A DNA stretch of 50,252 nucleotides from CAYQQU01 sp964419545 (GTDB taxonomy: Bacteria; Bacteroidota; Bacteroidia; Chitinophagales; Saprospiraceae): the NCBI GenBank assembly GCA_964419545.1, contig CAYQQU010000043.1, positions 1-50,252 of the forward strand. The letters are read 5' to 3'. This document shows, piece by piece, positions 1-7,790 of this stretch (position 1 is the stretch's first letter; every line of letters starts with the position of its first letter). The translations under genes and the position numbers were made by a program. The notes below the pieces were generated by a model. The model worked only from the letters and a program-made list of their open reading frames with translations. It was not told where the DNA came from and ran no database searches.

Positions 1-2
1 CC

Positions 3-1109
3 TGTGATCCGGATTCCGCAGGGACATTCACCGATATCCTGACCAATCAATACGGTTGCGATAGCGTCATCATCACCAATATCACACTCAATCCGGCCGA
101 TTCTACCTTTTTCAATTTAACCACTTGTGATCCGGACTCCGCCGGGACATTCACCGATATTCTGACCAATCAATACGATTGCGATAGCGTCATCATCACC
201 AATATTACACTCAATTCGGCCGATTCCACCTTTTTCAATTTAACCACCTGCGATCCGGACTCCGCCGGGACATTCACCGACATCCTGACCAATCAATACG
301 GCTGCGATAGCCTCATCATCACTAATATCACCCTCAATCCGGCTGACTCTACCTTTTTCAATTTAACCACCTGCGATCCGGATTCCGCCGGAACTTTTAC
401 CGACATCCTGACCAATCAATACGGCTGCGATAGCGTCATCATCACCAATATTACCCTTAATCCGGCTGACTCTACCTTTTTCAATTTAACCACCTGCGAT
501 CCCGATTCCGCCGGGACATTCACCGATATTCTGACCAATCAATACGGTTGCGATAGCGTCATCGTCACCGAGATCACCTTAAATCAGCCAGATTCCACTT
601 TCCTGGACCTGACGACCTGCGACGCCGGTGCGGCCGGCGTTTTTACGAATGTGCTGACCAACCAACACGGCTGCGACAGCGTCCTCATCTTGAACATTAC
701 CCTGACGCCTACCGATACCACCTTTTTGTTTCAAAGCACCTGCGCTCCCGACTCCGCCGGGCTATTCACCACTACGCTGACCAACCAGTACGGCTGCGAC
801 AGCGTCCTCATCACCGATGTCGCGCTCGATCCTTCTCCAACCACTTTTATCGATCTCACCACTTGCCGGCCGGAACTGGCCGGGCAGGACACCACCTTCC
901 TGACCACGCAGGCGGGGTGCGACAGCCTGGTGATTCGCCGGTACGAACTGCTGCCGGCCGCCCAACACACGATCGACACCAGTATCTGTGATGGCGAAGA
1001 GCTATTCTTTGCCGGCCGATTGCTCACGGAAGACGGGCAGTACGCCGACACCCTGACGAGTAGCGTAGGTTGTGACAGCATTGTCCGTCTGAACCTAAGC
1101 GTACAAGGG
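3..1109 (+). repeat. Tandem 123-bp coding repeats
   Basis: Nine consecutive units of exactly 123 bp start at 3, 126, 249, 372, 495, 618, 741, 864 and 987. The first five are nearly identical at DNA level and differ mainly at synonymous sites, while units six to nine are clearly diverged. A tenth, looser unit starts at 1137. The gradient suggests recent expansion or gene conversion at the upstream side. Confidence 0.9.
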
Positions 1110-1853
1110 TCGGCATTCTACATGGAAGCCCACATCTGCGCCGGAGAGACCTATCAGTTCGGCAACACCCTCATCACTTCGCCGGGGCAGTACACCCAGC
1201 TGTTCACCAATCAGGCGGGATGCGACAGCACCGTCACCCTCGACCTCATACTGCTGGATATGGCGAGCTTCCGGGCGGTCGACGACGAATTGCTTCTGGT
1301 CCCTGGCGAAAACGCCGGCGGGCTGCAACTCACCGCCAATGACCTGGCGCCGCCGGCCGGATGGACGACCCTGCCCGGGCGCCCGCCCCTGCACGGCGAC
1401 GCCTACGTTCATCCCGACGGGTGGCTCGATTATACCCTTACCGACTTATCTTTTCAGGGAGTGGATTCGCTGACTTATCGCCTCTGCACCGACGCCTGCC
1501 AGGATTCCTGTCTGGAAGCAACCGTACGCGTAGCAACGCTGCGGGACTGCTTTTCCGAGATCGAAGCCAATTTGCCGACGGCCTTTACCCCCGATGACGA
1601 CGGCGTCAACGACCTCTTCGACCCCCTCGGGCTGAACGGCAACGGCTGCCTGCAGGATCAGCAAAATGCTTCGCTCACCATCATCAATCGTTGGGGAGAG
1701 GTCGTCTTCGACGCGCCCCGTTACCTGCCCTGGGACGGCCGTTTCCAGAGCGGCGGGCTGGTCCCGCAAGGGACTTATTACTACATCCTGCGCTATCGTA
1801 CGGATACGGAAGTGGTGCTCCGAAACACCATTCACGTATTTCGAACGAATTAG
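3..1853 (+). CDS. Repetitive secreted adhesin-like protein with CHU_C (type B T9SS) sorting domain, 5' end outside window
   Basis: The frame is open from the left edge, so this is the last 616 residues of a larger protein. The N-terminal two thirds are ten repeats beginning at cysteine codons 3, 126, 249, 372, 495, 618, 741, 864, 987 and 1137, mostly 41 residues (123 bp) long and each holding a GCDS motif. A Big/cadherin-like segment follows (about residues 420-510, with the phrase VDSLTYRLC). The last ~93 residues (from LPTAFTPDDDGVND) form the gliding-motility-associated C-terminal domain, with the typical INRWGEVVF and YYYILRYR strands. By family knowledge this tail directs export through the type IX secretion system and cell-surface attachment. 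The paired cysteines in each repeat suggest a disulfide-stabilised stalk (inference). The role is probably adhesion, but the ligand cannot be inferred. Confidence 0.85.
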   Translation, partial: CDPDSAGTFTDILTNQYGCDSVIITNITLNPADSTFFNLTTCDPDSAGTFTDILTNQYDCDSVIITNITLNSADSTFFNLTTCDPDSAGTFTDILTNQYGCDSLIITNITLNPADSTFFNLTTCDPDSAGTFTDILTNQYGCDSVIITNITLNPADSTFFNLTTCDPDSAGTFTDILTNQYGCDSVIVTEITLNQPDSTFLDLTTCDAGAAGVFTNVLTNQHGCDSVLILNITLTPTDTTFLFQSTCAPDSAGLFTTTLTNQYGCDSVLITDVALDPSPTTFIDLTTCRPELAGQDTTFLTTQAGCDSLVIRRYELLPAAQHTIDTSICDGEELFFAGRLLTEDGQYADTLTSSVGCDSIVRLNLSVQGSAFYMEAHICAGETYQFGNTLITSPGQYTQLFTNQAGCDSTVTLDLILLDMASFRAVDDELLLVPGENAGGLQLTANDLAPPAGWTTLPGRPPLHGDAYVHPDGWLDYTLTDLSFQGVDSLTYRLCTDACQDSCLEATVRVATLRDCFSEIEANLPTAFTPDDDGVNDLFDPLGLNGNGCLQDQQNASLTIINRWGEVVFDAPRYLPWDGRFQSGGLVPQGTYYYILRYRTDTEVVLRNTIHVFRTN

Positions 1854-1885
1854 CCCGGATAATCCATGGATTAATCCGGATTAGG
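1851..1885. repeat. Dispersed palindromic repeat (CCCGGATAATCCATGG type)
   Basis: This near-perfect palindrome starts on the stop codon of the preceding gene. Its halves AGCCCGGATAATCCATGG and ATTAATCCGGATTA mirror each other with a one-base offset. It belongs to the family seen at 2527, 3688, 24087, 28051, 42124, 46221 and 49001. Confidence 0.75.
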
Positions 1886-1886
1886 A

Positions 1887-2462
1887 TCAGCGGTCGGCTT
1901 TTCCGAAGTTGCCGTAGGCCATACGCCGGCTTACCTGGACGGCCGCTTGTTCGCCGGCCAGCTTGCGGCACAGGTACAGGCCGAGGTCGAGTGAGGAAGC
2001 CACGGCGCCGGCGGTAATCACCGGCCCGTCGTCTACAATGCGATCCGTGAGCACTTCGGCAGCGTAGGACTTCAGTTTTTCGTACTCGGCAAAATGGGTG
2101 GTCGCCCGCGATTCGCGCAAAAAGCCGGCAGCGCCCAGCAGCAGGCTTCCCGTACAAACGGATACTTTGAGCGGAATACCGGCGCCGCTGCGCAGCCAAT
2201 CCAGAAAGTACCGGTTGTGCTGCAACGAACGGGTGCCGATCCCGCCGGGCACAAACAGCATATCGTAGCCCCCCAGGTCGGGTTCGATGCGGGTCGGATT
2301 AAGGGAAAAGCGGTGGCTGTCGATGATCGGTTCGTGGAGGGCGCACAGGTCCCAGCTCAGCTCCGGCAGCAACCCCATGGACCGCAGGCGGCACATGGGG
2401 TCATAAACCCCGATCAGGTCTAACAGGGTTAGGTTGTCAAAGAGGATATAGGCGATTTTCAC
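1887..2462 (-). CDS. DJ-1/PfpI (GATase1-like) family protein
   Basis: The 191-residue single-domain protein has the DJ-1/PfpI fold signature. It starts KIAYILFDNLTLLDLIG, carries the VPGGIGTR oxyanion loop (71-78) and a nucleophile elbow SVCTGS with Cys103 and a nearby His123. The TLLDLIGVYDP segment and the length place it with the isonitrile-hydratase-like or AraC-N-terminal-like cytoplasmic branch, but there is no fused AraC domain. Substrate cannot be deduced. It stands alone between two copies of the dispersed palindrome, and no operon partner is evident. The start ATG at 2462 is chosen because the fold begins immediately. Confidence 0.85.
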   Translation of the reverse strand: MKIAYILFDNLTLLDLIGVYDPMCRLRSMGLLPELSWDLCALHEPIIDSHRFSLNPTRIEPDLGGYDMLFVPGGIGTRSLQHNRYFLDWLRSGAGIPLKVSVCTGSLLLGAAGFLRESRATTHFAEYEKLKSYAAEVLTDRIVDDGPVITAGAVASSLDLGLYLCRKLAGEQAAVQVSRRMAYGNFGKADR

Positions 2463-2526
2463 GGCGTTGGGTTAAATTATGCTTATTGCAGTTTACGGGA
2501 TATCTTTCGAAAAACCAAACGCTCTT

Positions 2527-2689
2527 TAGCCCGGGTTATTCATAGGTTCTTCCTTATGACGGTCGTCAGGCTTGCGTTCGCACAGGCAGGTATCCCCAGA
2601 TACGGTGCGTTTCGCCCGACGAGCAAACGCTAGCATGGCGGCCAGTTGGGCTTCGCAAGAGATGAATCCATGAATAATCCCTGTGGTTC
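2527..2689. repeat. Long copy of the dispersed palindromic repeat with interior segment
   Basis: The left arm TAGCCCGGGTTATTCATAGG at 2527 and the right arm CATGAATAATCCCTGTGGTT at about 2670-2689 are inverted relatives of the family. They enclose about 120 bp that include ATGGCGGCC (2636-2644) and GATGAATC (2661-2668). The same interior words, in the same order, recur in the copy at 46221-46300, so this is a composite repeat rather than two chance arms. Confidence 0.6.
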
Positions 2690-3086
2690 AGCATCCTTCT
2701 TCTCTTTCCCAGTGGTTTTCCAGGGTAGGGTCGACGTATTCCCGGCGCAATACCAGCAGGATCTGACCGGTTTCCAGTATGCGATAACCCTGGTCATAAC
2801 AGAAGCGATAGCTTTTGCCGGCGCCGGTGCGATATTCGTTGGTGAAATACTCGAAGACAAAACCGCGGTCGAGCAGCTCGCGGCGGGAAATACGGGTGGC
2901 GCCGGCCGCGTGCAGGCGGGCGAGGACACGGCGGTTGCGCAGGAGAATGGCGTTGATGCGTCGCATCAGATTATTCGTCGGGCTGTTGCGGCGGTTGTGG
3001 TAACTGCTCCGGCACTGGTCGGAACAAAATTTTTTATCCGCTCTGCCCCGGTAAGCGGTGCTGCACACCAGACATTGCCGTTCCAT
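2688..3086 (-). CDS. Small zinc-ribbon protein of unknown function
   Basis: This 132-residue protein opens with a zinc-ribbon motif Cys5-x2-Cys8-x12-Cys21-x3-Cys25 (RQCLVCS and KKFCSDQC), followed by a basic stretch (RSSYHNRRN) and an alpha-helical middle. The rest is a short alpha/beta region with many aromatic residues (FEYFTNEYRTGAGKSYRFCYD). Similar DUF2116-like zinc-ribbon proteins are common in Bacteroidota and have no assigned function; nucleic-acid binding is plausible from the finger and basic residues, but this is inference. The 3' end overlaps the edge of the long palindromic repeat by two bases. Confidence 0.65.
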   Translation of the reverse strand: MERQCLVCSTAYRGRADKKFCSDQCRSSYHNRRNSPTNNLMRRINAILLRNRRVLARLHAAGATRISRRELLDRGFVFEYFTNEYRTGAGKSYRFCYDQGYRILETGQILLVLRREYVDPTLENHWEREEGC

Positions 3087-3123
3087 GAGTAGTTTGGTTT
3101 TTTGGTCCGATCAAGTTACCGGC

Positions 3124-3155
3124 TTGCCCGGCAAATTGCAAAATTGTTACCTTGC
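3124..3155 (+). promoter_or_regulatory. Candidate Bacteroidota promoter (TTG-N21-TACCTTGC)
   Basis: A TTG at 3124-3126 and TACCTTGC at 3148-3155 resemble the -33/-7 elements TTG and TAnnTTTG with a 21-base spacer. The predicted start lies about 12 bases before the ATG at 3175. Confidence 0.4.
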
Positions 3156-3174
3156 TTTAGCAAAACCTTAACCC

Positions 3175-3690
3175 ATGCGCAAACGATTAAGGCGGTATTT
3201 GCGGGCGGAATGGGGGCTGGCCCTGTTGCTCAGCGGCAGCGGGAGCCTCGGCCTGCTGGCCGGCGTCTTCCTGATGATCAATCGCTATTCCGGGGTTTAC
3301 CGGGGGCTCTGCTGGCCGGCCGTATTGCTGGGCTTCCTGATGCTGCTCTACGGCATCCGCAACCTGCGGCTCGCCCGGCAGTTGCAACGCAAACTGCCCC
3401 CATTGCTGGAACGAGCGCCCGCCACCTTCATCCGCACGGAAAAAGAACGACTGCAATACGCGGATCGCGAATTGCGGCAGCGGCAGCAAGCCGAACAACT
3501 GGTGCTCGCCATCGGGGTCGGGCTGCTGTTGTTCGGCGTCATCGGAAGCGTAAAACCCTTCAGTATCGGCATCGGCGCCGGGCTAAGCAGCCTGGCCGCC
3601 TTGCTCCTGATCGCCAACCTGCTCCAGCAATGGTCGCGCGGCCTCTACCGCCACGAGATCGATATTTTCCGACGGGATGGGGAGTTGTAA
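3175..3690 (+). CDS. Four-helix membrane protein of unknown function
   Basis: The 171-residue protein has four predicted membrane segments arranged as two hairpins: about residues 13-35, 45-60, 105-127 and 131-150. They are separated by a basic, Gln/Arg-rich cytoplasmic helix (about 63-104, many RQLQRK and RELRQRQQ runs) that could form a coiled coil. No catalytic motif is visible and the family is not recognised. The start at 3175 is preceded by a plausible promoter and an A-rich leader. It is transcribed divergently from the zinc-ribbon gene and convergently with the DinB-like gene. Confidence 0.7.
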   Translation: MRKRLRRYLRAEWGLALLLSGSGSLGLLAGVFLMINRYSGVYRGLCWPAVLLGFLMLLYGIRNLRLARQLQRKLPPLLERAPATFIRTEKERLQYADRELRQRQQAEQLVLAIGVGLLLFGVIGSVKPFSIGIGAGLSSLAALLLIANLLQQWSRGLYRHEIDIFRRDGEL

Positions 3691-3707
3691 CCCGGATTGT
3701 TCATGAG
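3688..3707. repeat. Half-site of the dispersed palindromic repeat
   Basis: TAACCCGGATTGTTCATGAG begins on the stop codon of the membrane protein gene. Only the left arm is clear; the expected mirror arm before the convergent gene is not recognisable. Confidence 0.5.
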
Positions 3708-3729
3708 TTCCCAAGTAAGGAATGGGTGT

Positions 3730-4287
3730 TCAGCCCGGGAAGCCGTCGGCGGCCATTACCCGTTCCAGTTGGTTGATATGTCGTTCTTCGTGTTGGACGA
3801 TCACCCGCAGGGCGTCGGATAAGCGCAGCACCAGCGGGCCGCCGACGGGAGACTGAATGATGGTCTTTCGTAGGTCCAGCCCTTCCAGACGGGCCATCAA
3901 CCCGGCCATTTCCGCATTGTGGGCGGTGAACTGCGCCACGATATCCGCGGGTAGGTCGCTCGCCGCCGGTTCGAAAATACCCGGCGTTTTCATTTTCCCC
4001 TTTCCCTGCGGCTGAGTAGCGTTGAGCAACATGCGCCCCGCCAGATCGGCCAGGAACGGCAAGCGTTGCCAGATCGACGAATGCCCGCTCTGGGCGGCGG
4101 CAGCTTCGAGTACCGGCCGGTATTTTTCGTTGGTCGTGATCAGATGATCGAGACATTGCGCGACGCTCCACTGCTTAGGATGGGCTTTCCAGTTGAGTTG
4201 CGATGCGGAAAGCCCGCCGCACAGCTGCCTTACCCTTTCGGAATGGCGGCTCAGCTGCTCCTGATGGGAATGGAGGATTGTAGTCAT
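3730..4287 (-). CDS. DinB-like four-helix metal-binding protein
   Basis: This 185-residue protein fits the DinB/YfiT superfamily in length and motif. An N-terminal helix ends in WSVAQCLDHL (His48), and a C-terminal HEERHINQLERV motif supplies His166 and His170. Together these form the usual three-histidine metal site of a four-helix bundle. Family members include thiol transferases and damage-inducible proteins of unknown function, so substrate cannot be assigned. The gene is followed upstream on the same strand, about 50 bp away, by a methyltransferase gene (4336-5013), so co-transcription is possible. Confidence 0.8.
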   Translation of the reverse strand: MTTILHSHQEQLSRHSERVRQLCGGLSASQLNWKAHPKQWSVAQCLDHLITTNEKYRPVLEAAAAQSGHSSIWQRLPFLADLAGRMLLNATQPQGKGKMKTPGIFEPAASDLPADIVAQFTAHNAEMAGLMARLEGLDLRKTIIQSPVGGPLVLRLSDALRVIVQHEERHINQLERVMAADGFPG

Positions 4288-4335
4288 GAGGACGGATTTG
4301 ACAGGTGTTGCGGATAAAAAAAATCTCCCTGAAAT

Positions 4336-5013
4336 TCAATCCAAAAGATGAACATGGTTGAGCAGCATCCAGTTCTGATCGAGGTCCAGATAAGTCCCCT
4401 CGGGAAAAACTTTCAGGAAACGCTCTTCGTAGAACCGGCGGCTCTTCTCCTGGTCGGCGGTATTGGCGGCAAGCCGATTGTACATGAGTAAGCCGCCGGG
4501 GGCGAGGCGCTCGCGCAGTTGTTCGAGGAAAACAATCCCTTCGAAGGCGGCCGGCACCGTATCGTCCAGGAAAATATCCATACAAATAAGGTCGAAAACG
4601 TCCTGGCTTTGCATCACCCAGGCATAGGCGTCAGCCTGAATAGTCTCGATCGGGCTGCGCAGGTCGGCAATGCCGTATTTATTTGCCAGGTAGATCACCG
4701 CTTCGTCGAGCTCGACGGCGGTGTACCGATAATTTTGCTCAAAGATGCGCTCCAGCAGCAGGGGGATGCTGCCCAGTCCCAGGCCCAGCAGCAGCACGCG
4801 GTCGCCCGACAGGCGGTCGAGGGCCAGCTCATTGAACGCCTGCAGGAAATTGTCGTAATAGTCTTCGTAGGAGTAGATGGCGTTGGCCGTCGACAGCTGG
4901 TAGCGGCCGCGGCGCAGGCTGACGTAAAGATGCGGATTAACCGGGCTCGGCGCGCTTTCGATATGCCATTCGGTGAGATAGCTCAACCAGATTTTCCATT
5001 TCGGCTGTTCCAT
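4336..5013 (-). CDS. Spermidine-synthase-like SAM-dependent methyltransferase
   Basis: The 225-residue protein has a Rossmann methyltransferase core. Motif I is LLGLGLGSIP (75-84), an acidic residue follows beta-2 (AVELDEAVI, about 99-107), and motif III-like DLICMDIFLDD is also present. The preceding region (residues 25-65, including YSYEDYYDNF) matches the short N-terminal beta region of spermidine-synthase-like proteins. It lacks the full-length N-terminal tetramerisation domain of true SpeE and no polyamine genes are nearby, so the general name is safer. The start lies 10 bp downstream of the stop of the GlmU-like gene, so the two are probably one transcript. Confidence 0.8.
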   Translation of the reverse strand: MEQPKWKIWLSYLTEWHIESAPSPVNPHLYVSLRRGRYQLSTANAIYSYEDYYDNFLQAFNELALDRLSGDRVLLLGLGLGSIPLLLERIFEQNYRYTAVELDEAVIYLANKYGIADLRSPIETIQADAYAWVMQSQDVFDLICMDIFLDDTVPAAFEGIVFLEQLRERLAPGGLLMYNRLAANTADQEKSRRFYEERFLKVFPEGTYLDLDQNWMLLNHVHLLD

Positions 5014-5023
5014 CCGGCGAGGA

Positions 5024-6232
5024 TCATTCCTTTTTTTCCCAGCGCCGGTGCTGGGCCGTATCTTCGAATACCCGCAGGAGGATGATGCGGTCTTCGACGC
5101 TCAGTTCCACCTTGCGGCGGCTCATCATGAGCTCTGCCGTTTCGAAAGCCTTATCGGTGCGATAGGTCTGAAAACCACCGACCCCGCCCCAGGAAAAGGA
5201 AGGAATAAAATTGCGGGGGAAGCCGGCGCCGAATACGTTGGCCGAGACCCCGACCACCGTGCCGGTATTGAACATGGTATTGATGCCGCATTTCGAGTGA
5301 TCGCCCATGATCAGCCCGCAGAACTGCATACCGGTATCGATGAACCGCTCGGAAGGATAATCCCAGATCTTTACGTTGGCGTAGTTGTTCTTCAGGTTGG
5401 AGTTGTTGGTGTCGGCCCCCAGGTTGCACCACTCCCCGATCACGGCGTTGCCCAGGAAGCCGTCGTGCGCTTTATTGGAATACGCCTGAAAAACGACATT
5501 GTTGAGCTCCCCGCCTGCTTTGCACCAGGGGCCCAGGGTAGTGGGGCCGTACACCTTGGCGCTCAGTTTCAGCACTGCATGTTCGCACATCGCCAGTCCG
5601 CCCCGGACGACCACCCCTTCCATGATCTCGGCATCGCGCCCGATGTAGATGGGGCCGGTCGAAGCGTTGAGCGTGGCGTGCTCGACCTTGGCGCCGGGTT
5701 CGAGGAAGATATTCTCCGGAGCGATCAACCGGTTGGTATTGCTGACGGGCGCCGAGCGGCGGTCGCGCGTCAGCAATTCGAAATCCTGCTGCATGGCTTC
5801 GCCGTTGAGGCGGAAGATATCCCAGAGGTGTTCGATCTTCAGGTAGGGCGTTTCCTGGAGGTCGTATCCTCGCAGGACGCCGAAATCTTCGTCATTGATG
5901 AGTTTTTCGAATTGCCCGCGGGCTATCTTGGCCGCAATCAGTTCGTCTCCGCGCTGAAACGCCTCGCCCACCTCCATTTGTTTGAGCAGGTGGACCAGCT
6001 CGGGCGAGGGCAGCACCGATCCGTTGATGATGTAATTCACATCGCCGTGATCGATACCGTACTTACCGCTCAGATAATCCTGGGTGATGTAGGAGACCTT
6101 GCCGTTCATCCAGCGTTCCCACTTTTCGCGAATCGTCAGAATGCCGACGCGCAGCTCACACACGGGGCGGGTAAAAGTAAGCGGCAGGAGATGTTCGCGT
6201 ACGTCGTTATCAAAAAGGATAAGGTGAACCAT
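5024..6232 (-). CDS. GlmU-like sugar nucleotidyltransferase with left-handed beta-helix
   Basis: The 402-residue protein belongs to the GlmU-family proteins of Bacteroidota. The N-terminal part (MVHLILFDNDVREHLLPL, then FTRPVCELRVGI) is the degenerate nucleotidyltransferase-type domain of this family. The C-terminal half (about 165-350) carries irregular hexapeptide repeats of a left-handed beta-helix (for example GPIYIGRDAEIMEGVVV and GNAVIGEWCNLGADT), as in acyltransferases. It probably acts on a sugar-1-phosphate in cell-envelope precursor synthesis, by analogy with GlmU; the exact substrate is unknown. It heads a likely two-gene unit with the methyltransferase (10-bp gap) and lies downstream of the L31 terminator. 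Confidence 0.8.
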   Translation of the reverse strand: MVHLILFDNDVREHLLPLTFTRPVCELRVGILTIREKWERWMNGKVSYITQDYLSGKYGIDHGDVNYIINGSVLPSPELVHLLKQMEVGEAFQRGDELIAAKIARGQFEKLINDEDFGVLRGYDLQETPYLKIEHLWDIFRLNGEAMQQDFELLTRDRRSAPVSNTNRLIAPENIFLEPGAKVEHATLNASTGPIYIGRDAEIMEGVVVRGGLAMCEHAVLKLSAKVYGPTTLGPWCKAGGELNNVVFQAYSNKAHDGFLGNAVIGEWCNLGADTNNSNLKNNYANVKIWDYPSERFIDTGMQFCGLIMGDHSKCGINTMFNTGTVVGVSANVFGAGFPRNFIPSFSWGGVGGFQTYRTDKAFETAELMMSRRKVELSVEDRIILLRVFEDTAQHRRWEKKE

Positions 6233-6319
6233 AATCGGGAAAATCAGAAAACCGTCCGAAAGATAGCCAAAAAATACGGCATCGCGACGGTGCGGAAAAT
6301 GGGAGTGGGAACAAAACAG

Positions 6320-6356
6320 AAAAAGGCCCCGCCCTTAGCCGGAGGGGGACCTTTTT
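6320..6356 (-). terminator. Rho-independent terminator of rpmE2
   Basis: An inverted repeat AAAAAGGCCCC / GGGGGACCTTTTT, read on the minus strand, gives a GC-rich stem followed by a T run. It lies 27 bp after the L31 stop codon and before the GlmU-like gene. Confidence 0.7.
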
Positions 6357-6382
6357 CCGCTGCTTTCGCCGGTAAACGGCGC

Positions 6383-6646
6383 TTATTTCTTCGCGAATTT
6401 CGACTTGGCGAATTTCTTGTTGAACTTATCGATACGGCCCGCCGAGTCGACAAACTTCATCTTTCCGGTGAAGAACGGATGCGAATAACTGGATATTTCC
6501 AGCTTGACCAGCGGATATTCGTTGCCGTCTTCCCACGTGATCTTTTCCTTGCTAGGCGCGCAGGAACGACCCAGCCACGCATCGTCGGTAGAGAAGTCTT
6601 TAAAAACGACAACCCGGTAGTTTTCCGGATGGATCTCTTTTTTCAT
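6383..6646 (-). CDS. rpmE2: 50S ribosomal protein L31 type B
   Basis: The 87-residue product matches type B L31. It starts MKKEIHPENYRVVVFKD, has the conserved SSYSHPFFTGK segment and ends with the basic tail RIDKFNKKFAKSKF. The type B form lacks the zinc-binding CxxC pair of type A L31; only one cysteine (Cys29) is present. It is a component of the central protuberance of the large ribosomal subunit. The reading frame extends much further upstream (to 7189), but the ATG at 6644-6646 is chosen because it gives the exact family length and sits downstream of a consensus promoter. The gene is monocistronic: its own promoter lies upstream and a terminator follows. Confidence 0.95.
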   Translation of the reverse strand: MKKEIHPENYRVVVFKDFSTDDAWLGRSCAPSKEKITWEDGNEYPLVKLEISSYSHPFFTGKMKFVDSAGRIDKFNKKFAKSKFAKK

Positions 6647-6683
6647 GCTGAATGATCTTTTCGGCCATTTTAAAAACGGATGG

Positions 6684-6714
6684 CAAAGATAATTTTTTAT
6701 CGGCAATAAACCAA
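6684..6714 (-). promoter_or_regulatory. Bacteroidota-type promoter of rpmE2
   Basis: Read on the minus strand, TTG (6714-6712) is followed after 20 bases by TATCTTTG (6691-6684), an exact match to the -33 TTG / -7 TAnnTTTG consensus. The start of transcription would lie about 30 bases before the L31 ATG. Confidence 0.7.
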
Positions 6715-6814
6715 TAGTTGCCCGGGCTTTGGCCATAATTCCGCTGACCGGGAAGCGGGCATGGTGAACTTCTGCGCTTCCGGCCTTACCTTTAGGGCGT
6801 GAAAACCCAGTTTT

Positions 6815-7315
6815 ATGATTATTCCACCCGGACTCAAACGCTCGGCGGCTATGGTGGTGTTGCGTAACGATGCAGAATTCCTGCTGCTGCGCCGCGCCAA
6901 ACCGCCCCATCCCGGAAAGTACGTGCCGGTAGGCGGCAAACTCGAACCCTACGAAGATCCCTACCGGGCCGCCCTGCGGGAAACCCGGGAAGAAACGGGG
7001 CTGGCCCTCGACGCCCTGCAGTTCGGCGGCGTCCTGGTGGAGACCTCGCCGGTGGCCTACAACTGGCAGTGCCACATCTACCTGGCCGACATCGACCGCA
7101 TACCGCCGCCTGCCTGCGACGAAGGGGAACTGGAATGGATACCGTTCGACGAGGTGCTCAACGTGCCTACCCCGCCCACCGACTGGCATGTGTACGATTA
7201 TATGATGCGCCGGAAACCATTCGTCTTCAACGCCATCTACGACGCCGAGCTGAACTTGTCCGAGATGATCGAAGAAATCGAGGGCAAACGCCTGAGCCCG
7301 GTCGTTAGTAAATGA
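6815..7315 (+). CDS. Nudix hydrolase
   Basis: The 166-residue protein has a complete Nudix box G-x5-E-x7-REUxEExGU at residues 41-63 (Gly41, Glu47, Arg55, Glu56, Glu59, Glu60, Gly62). It therefore should hydrolyse a nucleoside diphosphate linked to another moiety, using Mg2+ held by the glutamates. The N-terminal strand RSAAMVVLRNDAEFLLLRR resembles 8-oxo-dGTPase (MutT/MTH1-like) members, and the tail is longer than minimal MutT. Substrate is not determinable. The start ATG at 6815 follows an A-rich stretch, and the gene is divergent from rpmE2. Confidence 0.85.
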   Translation: MIIPPGLKRSAAMVVLRNDAEFLLLRRAKPPHPGKYVPVGGKLEPYEDPYRAALRETREETGLALDALQFGGVLVETSPVAYNWQCHIYLADIDRIPPPACDEGELEWIPFDEVLNVPTPPTDWHVYDYMMRRKPFVFNAIYDAELNLSEMIEEIEGKRLSPVVSK

Positions 7316-7391
7316 ATGCGCTCTCGACCTTTACAGGGCATTAGCGTAAGTGCTGCTTCGGACCGGCCAGGGCATTCCTCACGCTTACGAC

Positions 7392-7769
7392 CTACTTCCG
7401 GTAAGGGGCCGTGTCGATCCCTTCCATTTCCATCAGCTGAATGCCGAAATCGCGCAGGGTCTGTACGATCGGTATGGCCAGCTCGCCTTTTTCGGTGATG
7501 CTGTACTCCACTTTGGGCGGCACCACCGCATAGACCTTGCGGTGGACCAGGCCGTCGGCTTCGAGCTCGCGCAGCTGCGTCGTCAGCATCTTATCCGAGA
7601 TGTGCAACAGGGAGCGCTTGAGTTCGCTGAAGCGCATCACCTTTTGGTGCAGGCGCCACAGAATGGGCATCTTCCAGGTGCCGCCCAGTTGCGCCATAGC
7701 GAATTCAACCGGATTGTAAAACACCTTCCCCTGGTAGATAAAGTCGGGCATAAGCATCTTTTTTAGCAA
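7392..7769 (-). CDS. HxlR-family winged-helix transcriptional regulator
   Basis: This 125-residue protein is a typical HxlR/YodB-type regulator. It starts with the short N-terminal stretch YNPVEFAMAQLGGTWKMPIL, contains the recognition-helix region SEFKR-like (FSELKRSLLHISDKMLTTQLREL), and ends in the wing (VPPKVEYSITEKG). Family members act as dimeric repressors that sense quinones, aldehydes or hypochlorite, often through a conserved N-terminal cysteine; here no cysteine is present at all, so a classical thiol switch is unlikely. It is divergent from the Hsp31/DJ-1-like gene at 8053, its most probable target, and the 280-bp gap between them is full of dyads. Confidence 0.9.
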   Translation of the reverse strand: MLKKMLMPDFIYQGKVFYNPVEFAMAQLGGTWKMPILWRLHQKVMRFSELKRSLLHISDKMLTTQLRELEADGLVHRKVYAVVPPKVEYSITEKGELAIPIVQTLRDFGIQLMEMEGIDTAPYRK

Positions 7770-7790
7770 AGGAACATCCCTTCCAACAAG

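Noticed and set aside
3..1109. CRISPR-like regular repeats
   Set aside because: Spacing is 123 bp without unique spacers, and the units are in-frame coding repeats.
5048..6655. 535-codon open frame on the plus strand
   Set aside because: Shadow of the GlmU-like and L31 genes; it crosses the terminator and promoter of rpmE2 and has no family resemblance.
6647..7189. N-terminal extension of the L31 frame
   Set aside because: The extension overlaps the Nudix gene on the other strand and the consensus rpmE2 promoter, and makes the protein three times the family length.
7316..7391. GCGTAAG / CTTACGC inverted repeat between the Nudix and HxlR genes
   Set aside because: The arms are short and interrupted and the loop is long; not convincing as a terminator.
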